Assembly: GCA_934675625.1 (NCBI GenBank)
Contig: CAKURH010000024.1
Coordinates: 1 to 39,255, forward strand
DNA from: an uncultured Kiritimatiellota bacterium
GTDB taxonomy: Bacteria > Verrucomicrobiota > Kiritimatiellia > RFP12 > UBA1067
Reading direction: 5' to 3'
DNA length: 39,255 nucleotides
Shown: positions 23,842-31,195 of the stretch, piece by piece
Layout: the number at the start of each line of letters is the position of its first letter
Numbering within the stretch: position 1 is the first letter of the stretch
Program-made: the position numbers and the translations under genes
Notes under the pieces: model-generated
Database searches by the model: none
What the model saw: the letters and a program-made list of their open reading frames with translations, nothing else
Told to the model about the DNA's origin: nothing

Positions 23842-24498
23842 TCAGGACAACTCGTCGAGCTTCTTCGTCTCGCCGAAGACGATGAGGCGGTCGTCGGACG
23901 CCATCACGTCGCCCGCCTGCGGAAAAATGACCTTGCGCGGCTTCTTCGGGTCGGGATCCGCGCGGCGGATGCAGAGCACCGTCACGCCCGTCTTGCGGCG
24001 GAGGTCCGCCTCGGCGAGCGTCTGGCCGCGCACGCCATCGGGCACGTCGATCTCCGCAATCGAATAGCCCTCGGAGACCTCCAGGAAGTCGATGACGTCA
24101 TGGTTCGCGATGGCGCGCGCAAGGCGGTGCGCCGAATCGCGGTCGGGGTAGACGACCGAGTCCGCGCCGATGCGGCGCAGGATCTTGCCGTGCAGCTCGC
24201 TCGTCGCCTTCGCGACGACGTTCGGCACGCCGAGCTCCTTGCAGTTCGCCGTCGCCATCATCGACGCCTCCATGTTCGAGCCGATCGCGACGACGACGAC
24301 GTCGCACTCGCCGAAGCCCGCCTCCTCCAGGACGCGCGGCTGGGTCGCGTCGCCCTGCAGGGCCGTCGCGAACTCGTTCGCCAGCTGCATCGCGGGACGG
24401 TTCCGGTCGATGAGGATCACTTCCGCGCCCGCGTTCGAGAGCGATTCCGCGAGCGACATGCCGAAGCGCCCCGCGCCGATGATGCCAATTCTCTTCAT
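23842..24498 (-). CDS. TrkA/KtrA-family potassium uptake regulator
   Basis: A 218-residue cytosolic protein with an N-terminal RCK_N Rossmann domain (IGIIGAGRFG at 4-13; LIDRN with the acidic residue of the NAD/ATP-ribose site; CDVVVVAIGSN) and a C-terminal RCK_C domain (about 135-215, ISIAEIDVP-like start, KTGVTVLCIRR, SDDRLIVFG). Such single-unit proteins form rings that gate a KtrB or Trk channel in response to ATP/ADP or NAD(H). No channel gene is nearby. The ATG overlaps the rsmI stop (ATGA), yet a TATAAT box lies only 6 nt before the ATG inside the rsmI end, giving a possible second, leaderless transcript. Confidence 0.9.
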   Translation of the reverse strand: MKRIGIIGAGRFGMSLAESLSNAGAEVILIDRNRPAMQLANEFATALQGDATQPRVLEEAGFGECDVVVVAIGSNMEASMMATANCKELGVPNVVAKATSELHGKILRRIGADSVVYPDRDSAHRLARAIANHDVIDFLEVSEGYSIAEIDVPDGVRGQTLAEADLRRKTGVTVLCIRRADPDPKKPRKVIFPQAGDVMASDDRLIVFGETKKLDELS

Positions 24499-25229
24499 GC
24501 GGACATTATACCATCTCTGCCGCCGTCCGGGGGATTCGCCGCCGTCCGCGCAAACTTCGGGTTGCAGCCCGCAATCACGAGCGCGACCTCGCCCTTCACC
24601 TTCGCATCCCTGAATTCCCGCGCCAAGTCGGACAGGTAGCCGCGCGACACGCGCTCGTGGAGCTTCGTCAACTCGATGCAGACGGCGGCCTCCCGGTCGC
24701 CGAGCGCGTCCAGCGCCGCCGTCAGCGTCGCGGCAATCCGGAACGGCGACTCGTAGCAGACGAGCGTATGTTCCTTGTCCGCGTCTTCCCGAAACCAGTT
24801 GCGGAGCGCGCCCGGCCCGCGCGGCGGGAAGCCCCGGAAGGTGAACGACGACGTCGAAAGCCCGCTCATCAGCAGGGCGACGTTGACCGCGCTCGCGCCG
24901 GGAATCACCTCGTAGGCGACGCCCTGCTGCGCGCAGGTGCGGATCAGGCGGTAGCCGGGGTCGGAGATGCCGGGGTAGCCGCCGTCCGAGCAGAGCGCGA
25001 CCTCCTTGCCGGACGCGAGGTCGGCGAGCACCTTCTCCGTGATGCGGTCTTCGTTCCCCTGACGGTAGGAGAACATCTCGGATGGGCGCGGGATGCCGAA
25101 GTGCGTCAGCAGCTGCCAGGTGCGCCGCGTGTCCTCGCAGGCGATGACGGCGGCCGACCTGAACGCCTCGACAGCGCGCGGCGAGAGGTCGCCGAGGTTT
25201 CCGATGGGTGTGGCAATGACATGTAGCAT
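24495..25229 (-). CDS. rsmI: 16S rRNA (cytidine(1402)-2'-O)-methyltransferase RsmI
   Basis: A 244-residue tetrapyrrole-methylase-fold enzyme that methylates the ribose of C1402 in 16S rRNA using S-adenosylmethionine. Motifs: VIATPIGNLGDLSPRA, CEDTRRTWQLLTHFGI, CSDGGYPGISDPGYRLIRTC, VIPGASAVNVALLMSGL and the CYESPFRI region, followed by ELTKLHE. It lacks the longer C-terminal extension of some homologues, which is normal. I place the start at the ATG at 25229; an in-frame TTG at 25247 would add six residues. Neither start has a clear ribosome site. Confidence 0.94.
   Translation of the reverse strand: MLHVIATPIGNLGDLSPRAVEAFRSAAVIACEDTRRTWQLLTHFGIPRPSEMFSYRQGNEDRITEKVLADLASGKEVALCSDGGYPGISDPGYRLIRTCAQQGVAYEVIPGASAVNVALLMSGLSTSSFTFRGFPPRGPGALRNWFREDADKEHTLVCYESPFRIAATLTAALDALGDREAAVCIELTKLHERVSRGYLSDLAREFRDAKVKGEVALVIAGCNPKFARTAANPPDGGRDGIMSA
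24505..24510 (-). promoter_or_regulatory. Extended -10 promoter inside the end of rsmI
   Basis: Minus strand TGG-TATAAT ending 6 nt before the TrkA-like ATG. It lies within the last codons of rsmI. With normal start-site spacing, transcription would begin at or one base around the ATG. Confidence 0.55.
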
Positions 25230-25287
25230 AGGAAGTGGATGTTTCAATGGGAATGGCTGTTGAACAAACTCGAACGAACCTCCGTAT

Positions 25288-25830
25288 TTACATAAATGCG
25301 GAGGCCTCTTGCTCGCGAAGGAATTTCAGGGCGAGAGACAGGCCCTCGACCGTCTCAGGGCTGCCAACGGCAGCGGCCAGTTCTGCACGGGAAACCGAAT
25401 ACGCCTTGCCGCCCCGACGGTGCGTGAAGACAAGATCGAAATCGCCGGGAAAATTGAACAGCATCGCCACCGCCGCCGCCATGTCCCCCATGGGCGGCAC
25501 GGCTCGGCTGCGCGCATCAAGACGGTAGGCGAGCGTCGTCCCGACGCCCGGCTCGGAGTCGAGCGAACAGGTGCCACCGCAGGTCTCGCACAGCCGTTTC
25601 AGGAGCGGAAGCCCCAAGCCGACCTTGCGCGCGGCGTGCTTGCCGGCCTCGGTGCAGGAGGGCTCGAACGCCCGCTGCCGCGTCGCGGCATCCATCCCCT
25701 TGCCGTTGTCGGTGATGGTCACCGCAATCGCCGCGCCCTCCTCGACAAGATCGACGGACACACGGCTCGCCCCGGCTTCAAGCGAGTTCTGCGCCGTATC
25801 GGCAATCACATCGGCTAGGGACGCATGCAC
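25288..25830 (-). CDS. HATPase_c (GHKL) domain protein, anti-sigma/kinase-like
   Basis: A 180-residue protein with a histidine-kinase-type ATP-binding domain at about 1-108: N-box DTAQNSLEAGAS (Asn15), G1 box DNGKGM (41-46), FEPSCT loop and G2 box GLGLPLLKRLCETCGG. There is no phosphoacceptor His domain or membrane segment. The last 70 residues form a separate small domain (AMLFNFPGDFDLVFTHRRGG) of unknown role. The N-terminal part resembles small ATPases next to [FeFe]-hydrogenase genes, but no hydrogenase is here. The start is a GTG at 25830 with an AAGGAA site; a TATAAT box lies about 25 nt upstream. Confidence 0.8.
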   Translation of the reverse strand: MHASLADVIADTAQNSLEAGASRVSVDLVEEGAAIAVTITDNGKGMDAATRQRAFEPSCTEAGKHAARKVGLGLPLLKRLCETCGGTCSLDSEPGVGTTLAYRLDARSRAVPPMGDMAAAVAMLFNFPGDFDLVFTHRRGGKAYSVSRAELAAAVGSPETVEGLSLALKFLREQEASAFM

Positions 25831-25854
25831 AGAGAAATTCCTTTTTGGGTTTAC

Positions 25855-25860
25855 ATTATA
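25855..25860 (-). promoter_or_regulatory. -10 box of the HATPase gene
   Basis: Perfect TATAAT on the minus strand with the GTG start 24 nt later; unlike several neighbours this mRNA would have a leader with a ribosome site (AAGGAA). No clear -35 box. Confidence 0.5.
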
Positions 25861-25905
25861 GCAAATATCCCCCTTTCTCGGTTCGACGCCGCGCCACTGC
25901 CCCCG

Positions 25906-27126
25906 TCAAGCGGTGACGCGCCCCAGCGGACAGGGCGCGCAGTCGGGGTAAAGCGGCAGACAGCAGTCGCGGTGAATCTGGAGCAGCCCCTGAATGAGCA
26001 GACCGTTCGTCGAATAGAACGCCGCCGGATTGTGGTCGCGTCCGAACAGGCGAAACGCCGTGAGGCGGACAGGCTCCGACACGTCCTCCGGCGGCAGCCA
26101 GTCCGGAATCTCGGCCAACCGCTCCTCGGCAAGCGCAAACGGCGCGACGACGTTCGCGAGAATCGCCGCCGCACGTCCGCGCCCCATCCACTGTCCGCGC
26201 GCGCCGTCTGCCGTGAGCCGCCGCGAACCGCAGAGCGCGCGCACCATCGCGCGACAGGCGCTCTTCGAGAAGTCCCCGGCCGCGCACAGGTTCATGACGT
26301 CCGTCTCGGCAAAGATCGCCGCCGCCGTCGCCAGCCGCCGCTCCGGCGTGTTCCACGGACGGCTGCCCGCGCGATCCCAAGCCTCGAACCCGCCCGCCAC
26401 GCGAAACGCCGTGCGCGCCGCGTCCGGCTCGCGCGGCAGGCTGTCCAGCGGCACGCGCTCGGCCACGCGCCGGAACGGCGTCGCGTTCTTCGCGTAGCCG
26501 AGCGCCGTCATCACCTCCTCGTAGAAGACCTGCCGCCGCGCCGCGTCGACATTCGTCCCCGAACCGCCGAAGCCGTCCCGCGCGGTGCGCGCCCGTGCGC
26601 AGAGCCGCCCCACGAGACGCCGCGCCTTCATCTTCAGGCGGTGGCGTCCGGCGGCGGCAAGCACGCGCCGCGCATGGTCGGGGTCATGCGCGAGCTCGCG
26701 TTCGCAGGGCCGTCCCGCGAGCGGCAAGCGCGCGAACGGATAGGCCGCGAGGTCAATCTGCTCCGGCGCGAACGAGCAATCAGCCGTCACGAACCGTCCG
26801 AGCCAGATCGACACCGCGCCCGACGGCAGCGTCGCCGGGGGCGGGCCGCCCCGCCACGTCACGTGCGCGATGACGTTTCGGTAGTTCGGGTCGGCGCCAT
26901 GCCCGTGAAAGTCCCAGTCGCTCGGCGCGAGATGCACCTCGACGTCACCCACGATGCGACGGCGTTCCGGCCCCAGTTCGAGGACGGCCCGCCGGAAGTC
27001 CGGCCCCGGTCCTGCGTTCCATTCGCCCGGACTCACGACGGCGACGGCGCATCCGCGACGGGTGACGAGCCGTCGCGGACGCAACGCCGCGTCGTACCAG
27101 ATGGCCTGAACGTGCCGTTCGGTCAT
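25906..27126 (-). CDS. DUF2851 family protein
   Basis: A 406-residue protein of the DUF2851 family, common in Bacteroidetes and PVC bacteria and of unknown function. Typical traits seen: the N-terminal GEWNAGPGPDFRRAVLELG, GDVEVHLAPSDWDFHGHGADPNYRNVIAHV, and a C-terminal Cys cluster (CCLPLYPDCAPCPLG) that might bind metal. The ATG at 27126 follows the recA stop by 2 bp and fits the family start; the longer open frame extending to 27963 is the recA gene read in another frame. Co-transcription with recA suggests, but does not prove, a role with nucleic acids. Confidence 0.88.
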   Translation of the reverse strand: MTERHVQAIWYDAALRPRRLVTRRGCAVAVVSPGEWNAGPGPDFRRAVLELGPERRRIVGDVEVHLAPSDWDFHGHGADPNYRNVIAHVTWRGGPPPATLPSGAVSIWLGRFVTADCSFAPEQIDLAAYPFARLPLAGRPCERELAHDPDHARRVLAAAGRHRLKMKARRLVGRLCARARTARDGFGGSGTNVDAARRQVFYEEVMTALGYAKNATPFRRVAERVPLDSLPREPDAARTAFRVAGGFEAWDRAGSRPWNTPERRLATAAAIFAETDVMNLCAAGDFSKSACRAMVRALCGSRRLTADGARGQWMGRGRAAAILANVVAPFALAEERLAEIPDWLPPEDVSEPVRLTAFRLFGRDHNPAAFYSTNGLLIQGLLQIHRDCCLPLYPDCAPCPLGRVTA

Positions 27127-27128
27127 GG

Positions 27129-28142
27129 CTACGCGGCCTTGCGGGGCTTGGCGAGCGCGGGGTTGACCGGCGTCTCGCGGACGCGCGCGACGATCTCGTC
27201 CGTCAGCGCCGGGTTCTCCTTCAGGTAGGCGATGGACGCCAGCGACCCCTGCGCGAGCTGACGGTCGCCGAAGGCCAGCCAGCTGCCGCGCTTCTCGACG
27301 AGGCCGCGCGCAAGCGCCGCGTCCAGAACCGACCCTTCGTAGGAGATGCCGCACGCATAGAGGATGTCGAACTCGGCTTCCGCGAACGGCGCGGCGACCT
27401 TGTTCTTCACGACCTTGACGCGCGTACGGTTGCCGACGACCTCGCCGGACGCGTTCTTGATCGCGCCGATGCGCTGAACCTGCAGGCGGCACGTCGCGTA
27501 GAACTTGAGCGCCTTGCCGCCCGGCGTCGTCTCGGGGTTGCCGAACATGACGCCGATCTTCTCGCGCACCTGGTTCGTGAAGATGCAGAGCGTCTTCGTC
27601 TGCGCAAGCGTCGAGGTGAGCTTGCGCATCGCCTGCGACATGAGCCGCGCCTGAAGGCCGACGTGGGCGTCGCCCATGTCGCCGTCGATCTCCGCCTGCG
27701 GCGTCAGGGCCGCGACCGAATCGACGACCACGACATCGACCGCGCCGGAGCGCACGAGCTGTTCGCAGATCGTGAGCGCCTCCTCGCCGGAGTTCGGCTG
27801 CGAGACGACCAGGCTCTCGAGATCGACGCCGATCCTCTTCGCGTAGGTCGGGTCGAGCGCGTGCTCCGCGTCGATGAACGCGGCCGTGCCGCCCGCCTTC
27901 TGGGCGTTCGCGACGACGTGCAGGGCGAGCGTCGTCTTGCCGGACGACTCGTGTCCGTAACATTCGACGATGCGTCCGCGCGGGAGGCCGCCCACGCCGA
28001 GCGCGAGGTCGAGCGAGAGCGCGCCCGTCGAGATCGCCTCGACCGAGCGGTCGGCCGCGTCGCCGAGCCGCAGGATCGACATCTCGCCGAATTCCTTGCG
28101 GATGGTCTTCATGACTTCTTCAAGTGCCGTTGTCAGTTTCAT
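27129..28142 (-). CDS. recA: Recombinase RecA
   Basis: A 337-residue RecA, the ATP-dependent strand-exchange protein of homologous recombination and SOS signalling. Walker A is CYGHESSGKTT (residues 61-71), where the usual GPESSGKT Pro is His; Walker B is VDVVVVDSVAAL; further landmarks are DAEHALDP, QARLMSQAMRKL (loop 1 region) and GVMFGNPETTPGG (loop 2). The ATG at 28142 has an AAAGGAACC ribosome site; a second in-frame ATG at 28112 is less likely. The C-terminal acidic tail is replaced by a basic tail (AKPRKAA). Leader region 28143-28290 is made of short dispersed repeats. Confidence 0.97.
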   Translation of the reverse strand: MKLTTALEEVMKTIRKEFGEMSILRLGDAADRSVEAISTGALSLDLALGVGGLPRGRIVECYGHESSGKTTLALHVVANAQKAGGTAAFIDAEHALDPTYAKRIGVDLESLVVSQPNSGEEALTICEQLVRSGAVDVVVVDSVAALTPQAEIDGDMGDAHVGLQARLMSQAMRKLTSTLAQTKTLCIFTNQVREKIGVMFGNPETTPGGKALKFYATCRLQVQRIGAIKNASGEVVGNRTRVKVVKNKVAAPFAEAEFDILYACGISYEGSVLDAALARGLVEKRGSWLAFGDRQLAQGSLASIAYLKENPALTDEIVARVRETPVNPALAKPRKAA

Positions 28143-28159
28143 GGTCAGGTTCCTTTCTG

Positions 28160-28219
28160 TTGGGTTGAGAGTTGGGGGTTGAGAGTTGGGGGTTGAGAGT
28201 TGGGGGTTGAGAGTTGGGA
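28160..28219. repeat. 14-bp tandem repeat upstream of recA
   Basis: Three perfect tandem copies of GTTGGGGGTTGAGA (28171-28212) with a partial copy on each side. On the minus strand the unit is TCTCAACCCCCAAC. It lies 18 bp upstream of the recA start, hence inside its mRNA leader or promoter. Confidence 0.9.
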
Positions 28220-28262
28220 TAGGACGAATGGGACAGATAAGACGAGCAGGACGATAAACTCC
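28220..28262. repeat. GGACGAATGGGACAGATAAGAC-type dispersed repeat
   Basis: A run of related words AGGACGAA, GGGACAGA, AAGACGAG and AGGACGAT with an 8-10 bp period, the typical look of GTCCTATTCGTCC-type dispersed repeats. It directly abuts the 14-bp tandem repeat, so the region between yraN and recA is almost wholly repeat. Confidence 0.65.
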
Positions 28263-28290
28263 TTCTGAATTCGCGCTATTCGATTTCGCG

Positions 28291-28725
28291 CTATCCCCAC
28301 TTTACGAAGCGGTTGGGCTTCGCGAAGAGGTTGACCTTTTCGATGTGGTCGATGACGGGGCGGCCGCCCTCGGGCGTGCCGTAGATCTCGATCACGTCGA
28401 ACCGGAAGCTGCCGCGCCACTTGTTGACGCGCCGCCAGGCGTTGCAGGCGCGGCGCAAGTTGACGCGCTTGCTTCGGTCCACGCTGCGCAGACGCCGCCC
28501 ATAGGGCGTGAGCGTCGCGTGCTGCTTCACCTCGACGAAGACCATCGTGTCCGTCGCCTCGTCCCACGCGACAAGGTCGATCTCCAGCCGCCGGTCCTTC
28601 TCGACGGGACAGGCGTTGCTGTCGACGATCAGGTAGCCGCGCCGGCGCAGAAAGTCCGCCGCGACGTCCTCGCCCCACGCACCGCGCGTGACGCCGACGT
28701 TCGCCGCCTCACGCCGCGACCACAT
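28291..28725 (-). CDS. yraN: YraN/UPF0102 family nuclease-fold protein
   Basis: A 144-residue protein with the PD-(D/E)XK core of the YraN family: GEDVAADFLRRRGYLIVDSN (N-terminal helix and Glu), EIDLVAWDEATDTMVFVEVKQH (catalytic Asp and EVK) and the family helix SKRVNLRRACNAWRR. Its function is not settled; it is widespread and often near DNA-processing genes as here (recA, comM). The ATG at 28725 was chosen for fit with the family; it overlaps the preceding gene by 17 nt. Confidence 0.9.
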   Translation of the reverse strand: MWSRREAANVGVTRGAWGEDVAADFLRRRGYLIVDSNACPVEKDRRLEIDLVAWDEATDTMVFVEVKQHATLTPYGRRLRSVDRSKRVNLRRACNAWRRVNKWRGSFRFDVIEIYGTPEGGRPVIDHIEKVNLFAKPNRFVKWG

Positions 28726-29320
28726 GGCGAGCCTCCCGGACGCTTTCCTGATAGGCCGAGGTGTCGTGCGCAATCACCATCGGGATGCCGAAGCAGATGA
28801 CGGACATCGAGCCGGCAATCGCCTCGCAGAGCCCGTACGCCTCCGCCTCCGTCAGGAGGAGATGCGCACGCGACTCGCCCCCGCCGCCGACCGGCGTGCG
28901 GTAGAGCTCCAGCGAGTAGCCGGAGACCGGCTCGACGAGATGCCGCAGGACGATGCGCGTCGCCGCCTTGGGCGAGCGGTGGTAGAGGCCGCGCCCCTCG
29001 CCGACCGACTCGCAGACGCCGCGAAAGACCTGCAGGATCTGGCAGAGGTCGTTGAAGTCGAGCTTCACGCAGATCGCGCGCTCCCAGTCGAACCGCGCAT
29101 AGGTCGGCCTCGGCCCACGGCTGTCGCCGACGGACGACTGGTTCGCGACCTTCATCATGATGCTGCCGTCCACGTCGTCGTGCGCGGGATGGAGGTTCAT
29201 CGCGAGCGCACAGCCCGTGCCCTTGGCGTTCGGATGGTAGAACGTCAGGTTCGGGCGGTACGGGCCGCGCGCCGTCGCACGGGCGGCCGTGGCAGTGGAT
29301 GTGTTCGGTGTGGTGTTCAT
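28709..29320 (-). CDS. Unrecognised conserved-looking protein between comM and yraN
   Basis: A 203-residue soluble protein that I cannot assign. The N-terminal 20 residues are Thr/Ala-rich and probably flexible. Then follow beta-rich parts FYHPNAKGTGCALAMNL, DGSIMMKVANQSSVGD, FDWERAICVKLDFNDLCQILQVFRG and VLRHLVEPVSGYSLELYRTP, and a C-terminal helix AEAYGLCEAIAGSMSVICFG. The layout (two beta sheets with a helix, LxDLxxILxVFRG) is reminiscent of PC4/Whirly single-stranded-DNA-binding proteins; this is speculation. Good ribosome site AAGGAAAGGAAC before the ATG at 29320, and its position among recA, yraN and comM supports a real gene with a DNA-related role. Confidence 0.75.
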   Translation of the reverse strand: MNTTPNTSTATAARATARGPYRPNLTFYHPNAKGTGCALAMNLHPAHDDVDGSIMMKVANQSSVGDSRGPRPTYARFDWERAICVKLDFNDLCQILQVFRGVCESVGEGRGLYHRSPKAATRIVLRHLVEPVSGYSLELYRTPVGGGGESRAHLLLTEAEAYGLCEAIAGSMSVICFGIPMVIAHDTSAYQESVREARHVVAA

Positions 29321-29389
29321 GGTCTCTGTTCCTTTCCTTGGTTTCGTGTTGGGGTTTTTGCGTGTCCGCGCCCATCCGTCGGGCGGCGG

Positions 29390-30937
29390 CTAAATCCAGA
29401 ACGAGTTCTCCTCGTTGTCCATGCGCCGGTAGACGAGCGCGTTGTGCAGATGCTCCGGCGTCACGGCCTCCGACCCCGCGAGGTCGGCGATCGTCCGCGC
29501 GACGCGCAAGACCTTGTCGTAGGCGCGCGCGGAGAGGTGCAGCCGCTCGATGAGCCGCACGAGGTCTTCGCAGTCCTTTTTCGTGAAGCGGCAGATGTCG
29601 GCGAGGTCGCGCCCCTTCGCCTCGGCGTTCGTGCGGACGCCCGGCATGCCCCGGTAGCGCGCGGCCTGGATCGCGCGCGCCGCGATCACCCGTTCGCGGA
29701 TGGCCGCGCTCGGCTCGCCCGGCGCCGCCAGCGGCAGGTGCCGCGCCTCGACGGGCGGCACCTCGACCTGAATGTCGATGCGGTCGAGCAGCGGCCCCGA
29801 AATGCGGCTTTGGTACTTCATGATCGCGTTCTGCGAACAGCGGCAGGCGTGGGTCGGGTCGTTGTAGTAGCCGCAGGGACACGGGTTCATCGCCGCGATC
29901 AGCATGAACGTCGAGGGGTAGTCGTAGGCCGCCGCCGCACGCGAGACGCAGACGTGCCCGTCCTCCAGCGGCTGGCGCAGGACCTCCAGCGCCGAACGCG
30001 GGAACTCGGCGAACTCGTCGAGAAAGAGGACGCCGCGATGCGCGAGCGAGACCTCGCCGGGGACGGGGTGCGCGCCGCCGCCGAGGAGGCCGATCGACGA
30101 GACGGTGTGGTGCGGCGCGCGGAACGGCCGCCGCGTCACGAAGCGCCCGCCGCCCTTCGCCGCGCCCGCGACGGAATGGATGCGCGAGACCTCCAGCGCC
30201 TCCTCGACCGTGAGCGGCGGCAGGATGGACGGCACGCGCCGCGCGAGCATCGTCTTGCCGGAGCCGGGGCTGCCGATCATGAGGACGTTGTGGCCGCCCG
30301 CGACGGCGACCTCCAGCGCGGTGCGCACCCCGCCCTGGCCCTTCACGTCGGCGAAGTCCTCCCCCACGTCGCGATCCGCCGCAACGAGGCTCGCGAGATC
30401 CGTCACGCGCGGCTCGATCAGCCGCTCGCCGTTCAGGTACTGCACGGCGTCCTGCAGCACGCGCACGGGAATGACGTCGATGCCCTCGACGACGCTCGCC
30501 TCCTCGACGTTCCCGTACGGCACGAGGACGGCGCGCTTGCCGATGCGCTTCATCTCCAGCACCATCGGCAGGATGCCGCGCACGCGCCGCACCTCGCCGG
30601 AGAGCGCGAGCTCGCCGATGAGCGCGTAGTCGTCAAGCCGCTCGTTGCGGATGCGCCCCGTCGCCTTCAGGAGGCAGACGGCAATCGGCAGGTCGTAGAT
30701 CGGCCCCTCCTTCCGCACGTCCGCCGGCGCGAGGTTGACCGTGACGTCGAACTCCTTCTTCGACGCGAGGCCCTGGTTCTTGAGCGCGGTCGGGATGCGG
30801 TCCTTCGCCTCCTTCACCGCCGTGTCGGGGAGCCCCACGATCGCGAACTGCGACGTGCCGACCGCCGAATAGACCTCGATCTCGACCGTTTGCGCGTCAA
30901 CGCCGCTGACCGCGCCCGAATAGCATTTTGCCAACAT
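29390..30937 (-). CDS. comM: ComM/YifB family AAA+ ATPase
   Basis: A 515-residue protein of the magnesium-chelatase-like YifB/ComM family; ComM acts as a hexameric branch-migration helicase in natural transformation. N-terminal Lon-substrate-like domain (GVDAQTVEIEVYSAVG, FAIVGLPDTAVKEAKDR), Walker A IGSPGSGKTMLARR (221-234), the family segment HTVSSIGLLGGGAHPVPGEVSLAHRGVLFLDEFAEF with Walker B, the Cys segment NPCPCGYYNDPTHACRCS, and the C-terminal helical lid (SARAYDKVLRVARTIADLAG). Usual length. A CATAAT -10 box lies 43 nt before the start. Confidence 0.96.
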   Translation of the reverse strand: MLAKCYSGAVSGVDAQTVEIEVYSAVGTSQFAIVGLPDTAVKEAKDRIPTALKNQGLASKKEFDVTVNLAPADVRKEGPIYDLPIAVCLLKATGRIRNERLDDYALIGELALSGEVRRVRGILPMVLEMKRIGKRAVLVPYGNVEEASVVEGIDVIPVRVLQDAVQYLNGERLIEPRVTDLASLVAADRDVGEDFADVKGQGGVRTALEVAVAGGHNVLMIGSPGSGKTMLARRVPSILPPLTVEEALEVSRIHSVAGAAKGGGRFVTRRPFRAPHHTVSSIGLLGGGAHPVPGEVSLAHRGVLFLDEFAEFPRSALEVLRQPLEDGHVCVSRAAAAYDYPSTFMLIAAMNPCPCGYYNDPTHACRCSQNAIMKYQSRISGPLLDRIDIQVEVPPVEARHLPLAAPGEPSAAIRERVIAARAIQAARYRGMPGVRTNAEAKGRDLADICRFTKKDCEDLVRLIERLHLSARAYDKVLRVARTIADLAGSEAVTPEHLHNALVYRRMDNEENSFWI

Positions 30938-30980
30938 CTTTTCCCTCTGCCTTTCCGCCTTCTTCGTGAAGACGCGGACA

Positions 30981-30986
30981 TTATGG
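30981..30986 (-). promoter_or_regulatory. -10 box of comM
   Basis: Minus strand CATAAT, about 43 nt upstream of the comM ATG, with an AGAGGGAAAAG ribosome site in between. Weak match; no clear -35 box. Confidence 0.35.
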
Positions 30987-31006
30987 CAAAAAAAGGGAAA
31001 AGATAC

Positions 31007-31048
31007 CTTAAGATTACCTTAAGATTTACCTTAAGATTTCTTAAGGTT
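31007..31048. repeat. CTTAAGATT short tandem repeat
   Basis: Four copies of CCTTAAGAT(T)(T)A/CTTAAGG in 42 bp, each with the palindrome CTTAAG. It lies 69 bp upstream of the comM start, beyond its -10 box. Confidence 0.8.
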
Positions 31049-31060
31049 CGCGCAGACGGA

Positions 31061-31152
31061 TTTTCAACGCAAAGCTCGCAAAGGGTCTTGACGCAAAGAA
31101 CGCAAAGGCTCTGCGCGCTTTGCGTTACCCTCTGCGTTCTTTGCGTTAAAAA
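31061..31152. repeat. Palindromic ACGCAAAG/CTTTGCGT dispersed repeat
   Basis: Left arm on the plus strand has ACGCAAAGAACGCAAAGG (31092-31109); the right arm has CTTTGCGTTA and GCGTTCTTTGCGTTAAA (about 31120-31148), forming a long inverted repeat with a short centre. It lies between comM and the DUF6259 gene and could act as a transcription stop for the latter, but has no T-run. Half of the same element is seen at 12-42. Confidence 0.75.
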
Positions 31153-31195
31153 CGTCGTGATCTCGCGGCGACGCCCATCACGACCATTGCCTTCG

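Noticed and set aside
20111..24067. Plus-strand open frame of about 1300 codons
   Set aside because: Antisense to bamA, murA and the TrkA-like gene; no domain, no ribosome site.
27127..27963. N-terminal extension of the DUF2851 gene
   Set aside because: This part is recA in another frame; the family start is the ATG at 27126.
28160..28219. CRISPR-like array
   Set aside because: The units are directly adjacent 14-mers without spacers and there are no cas genes.
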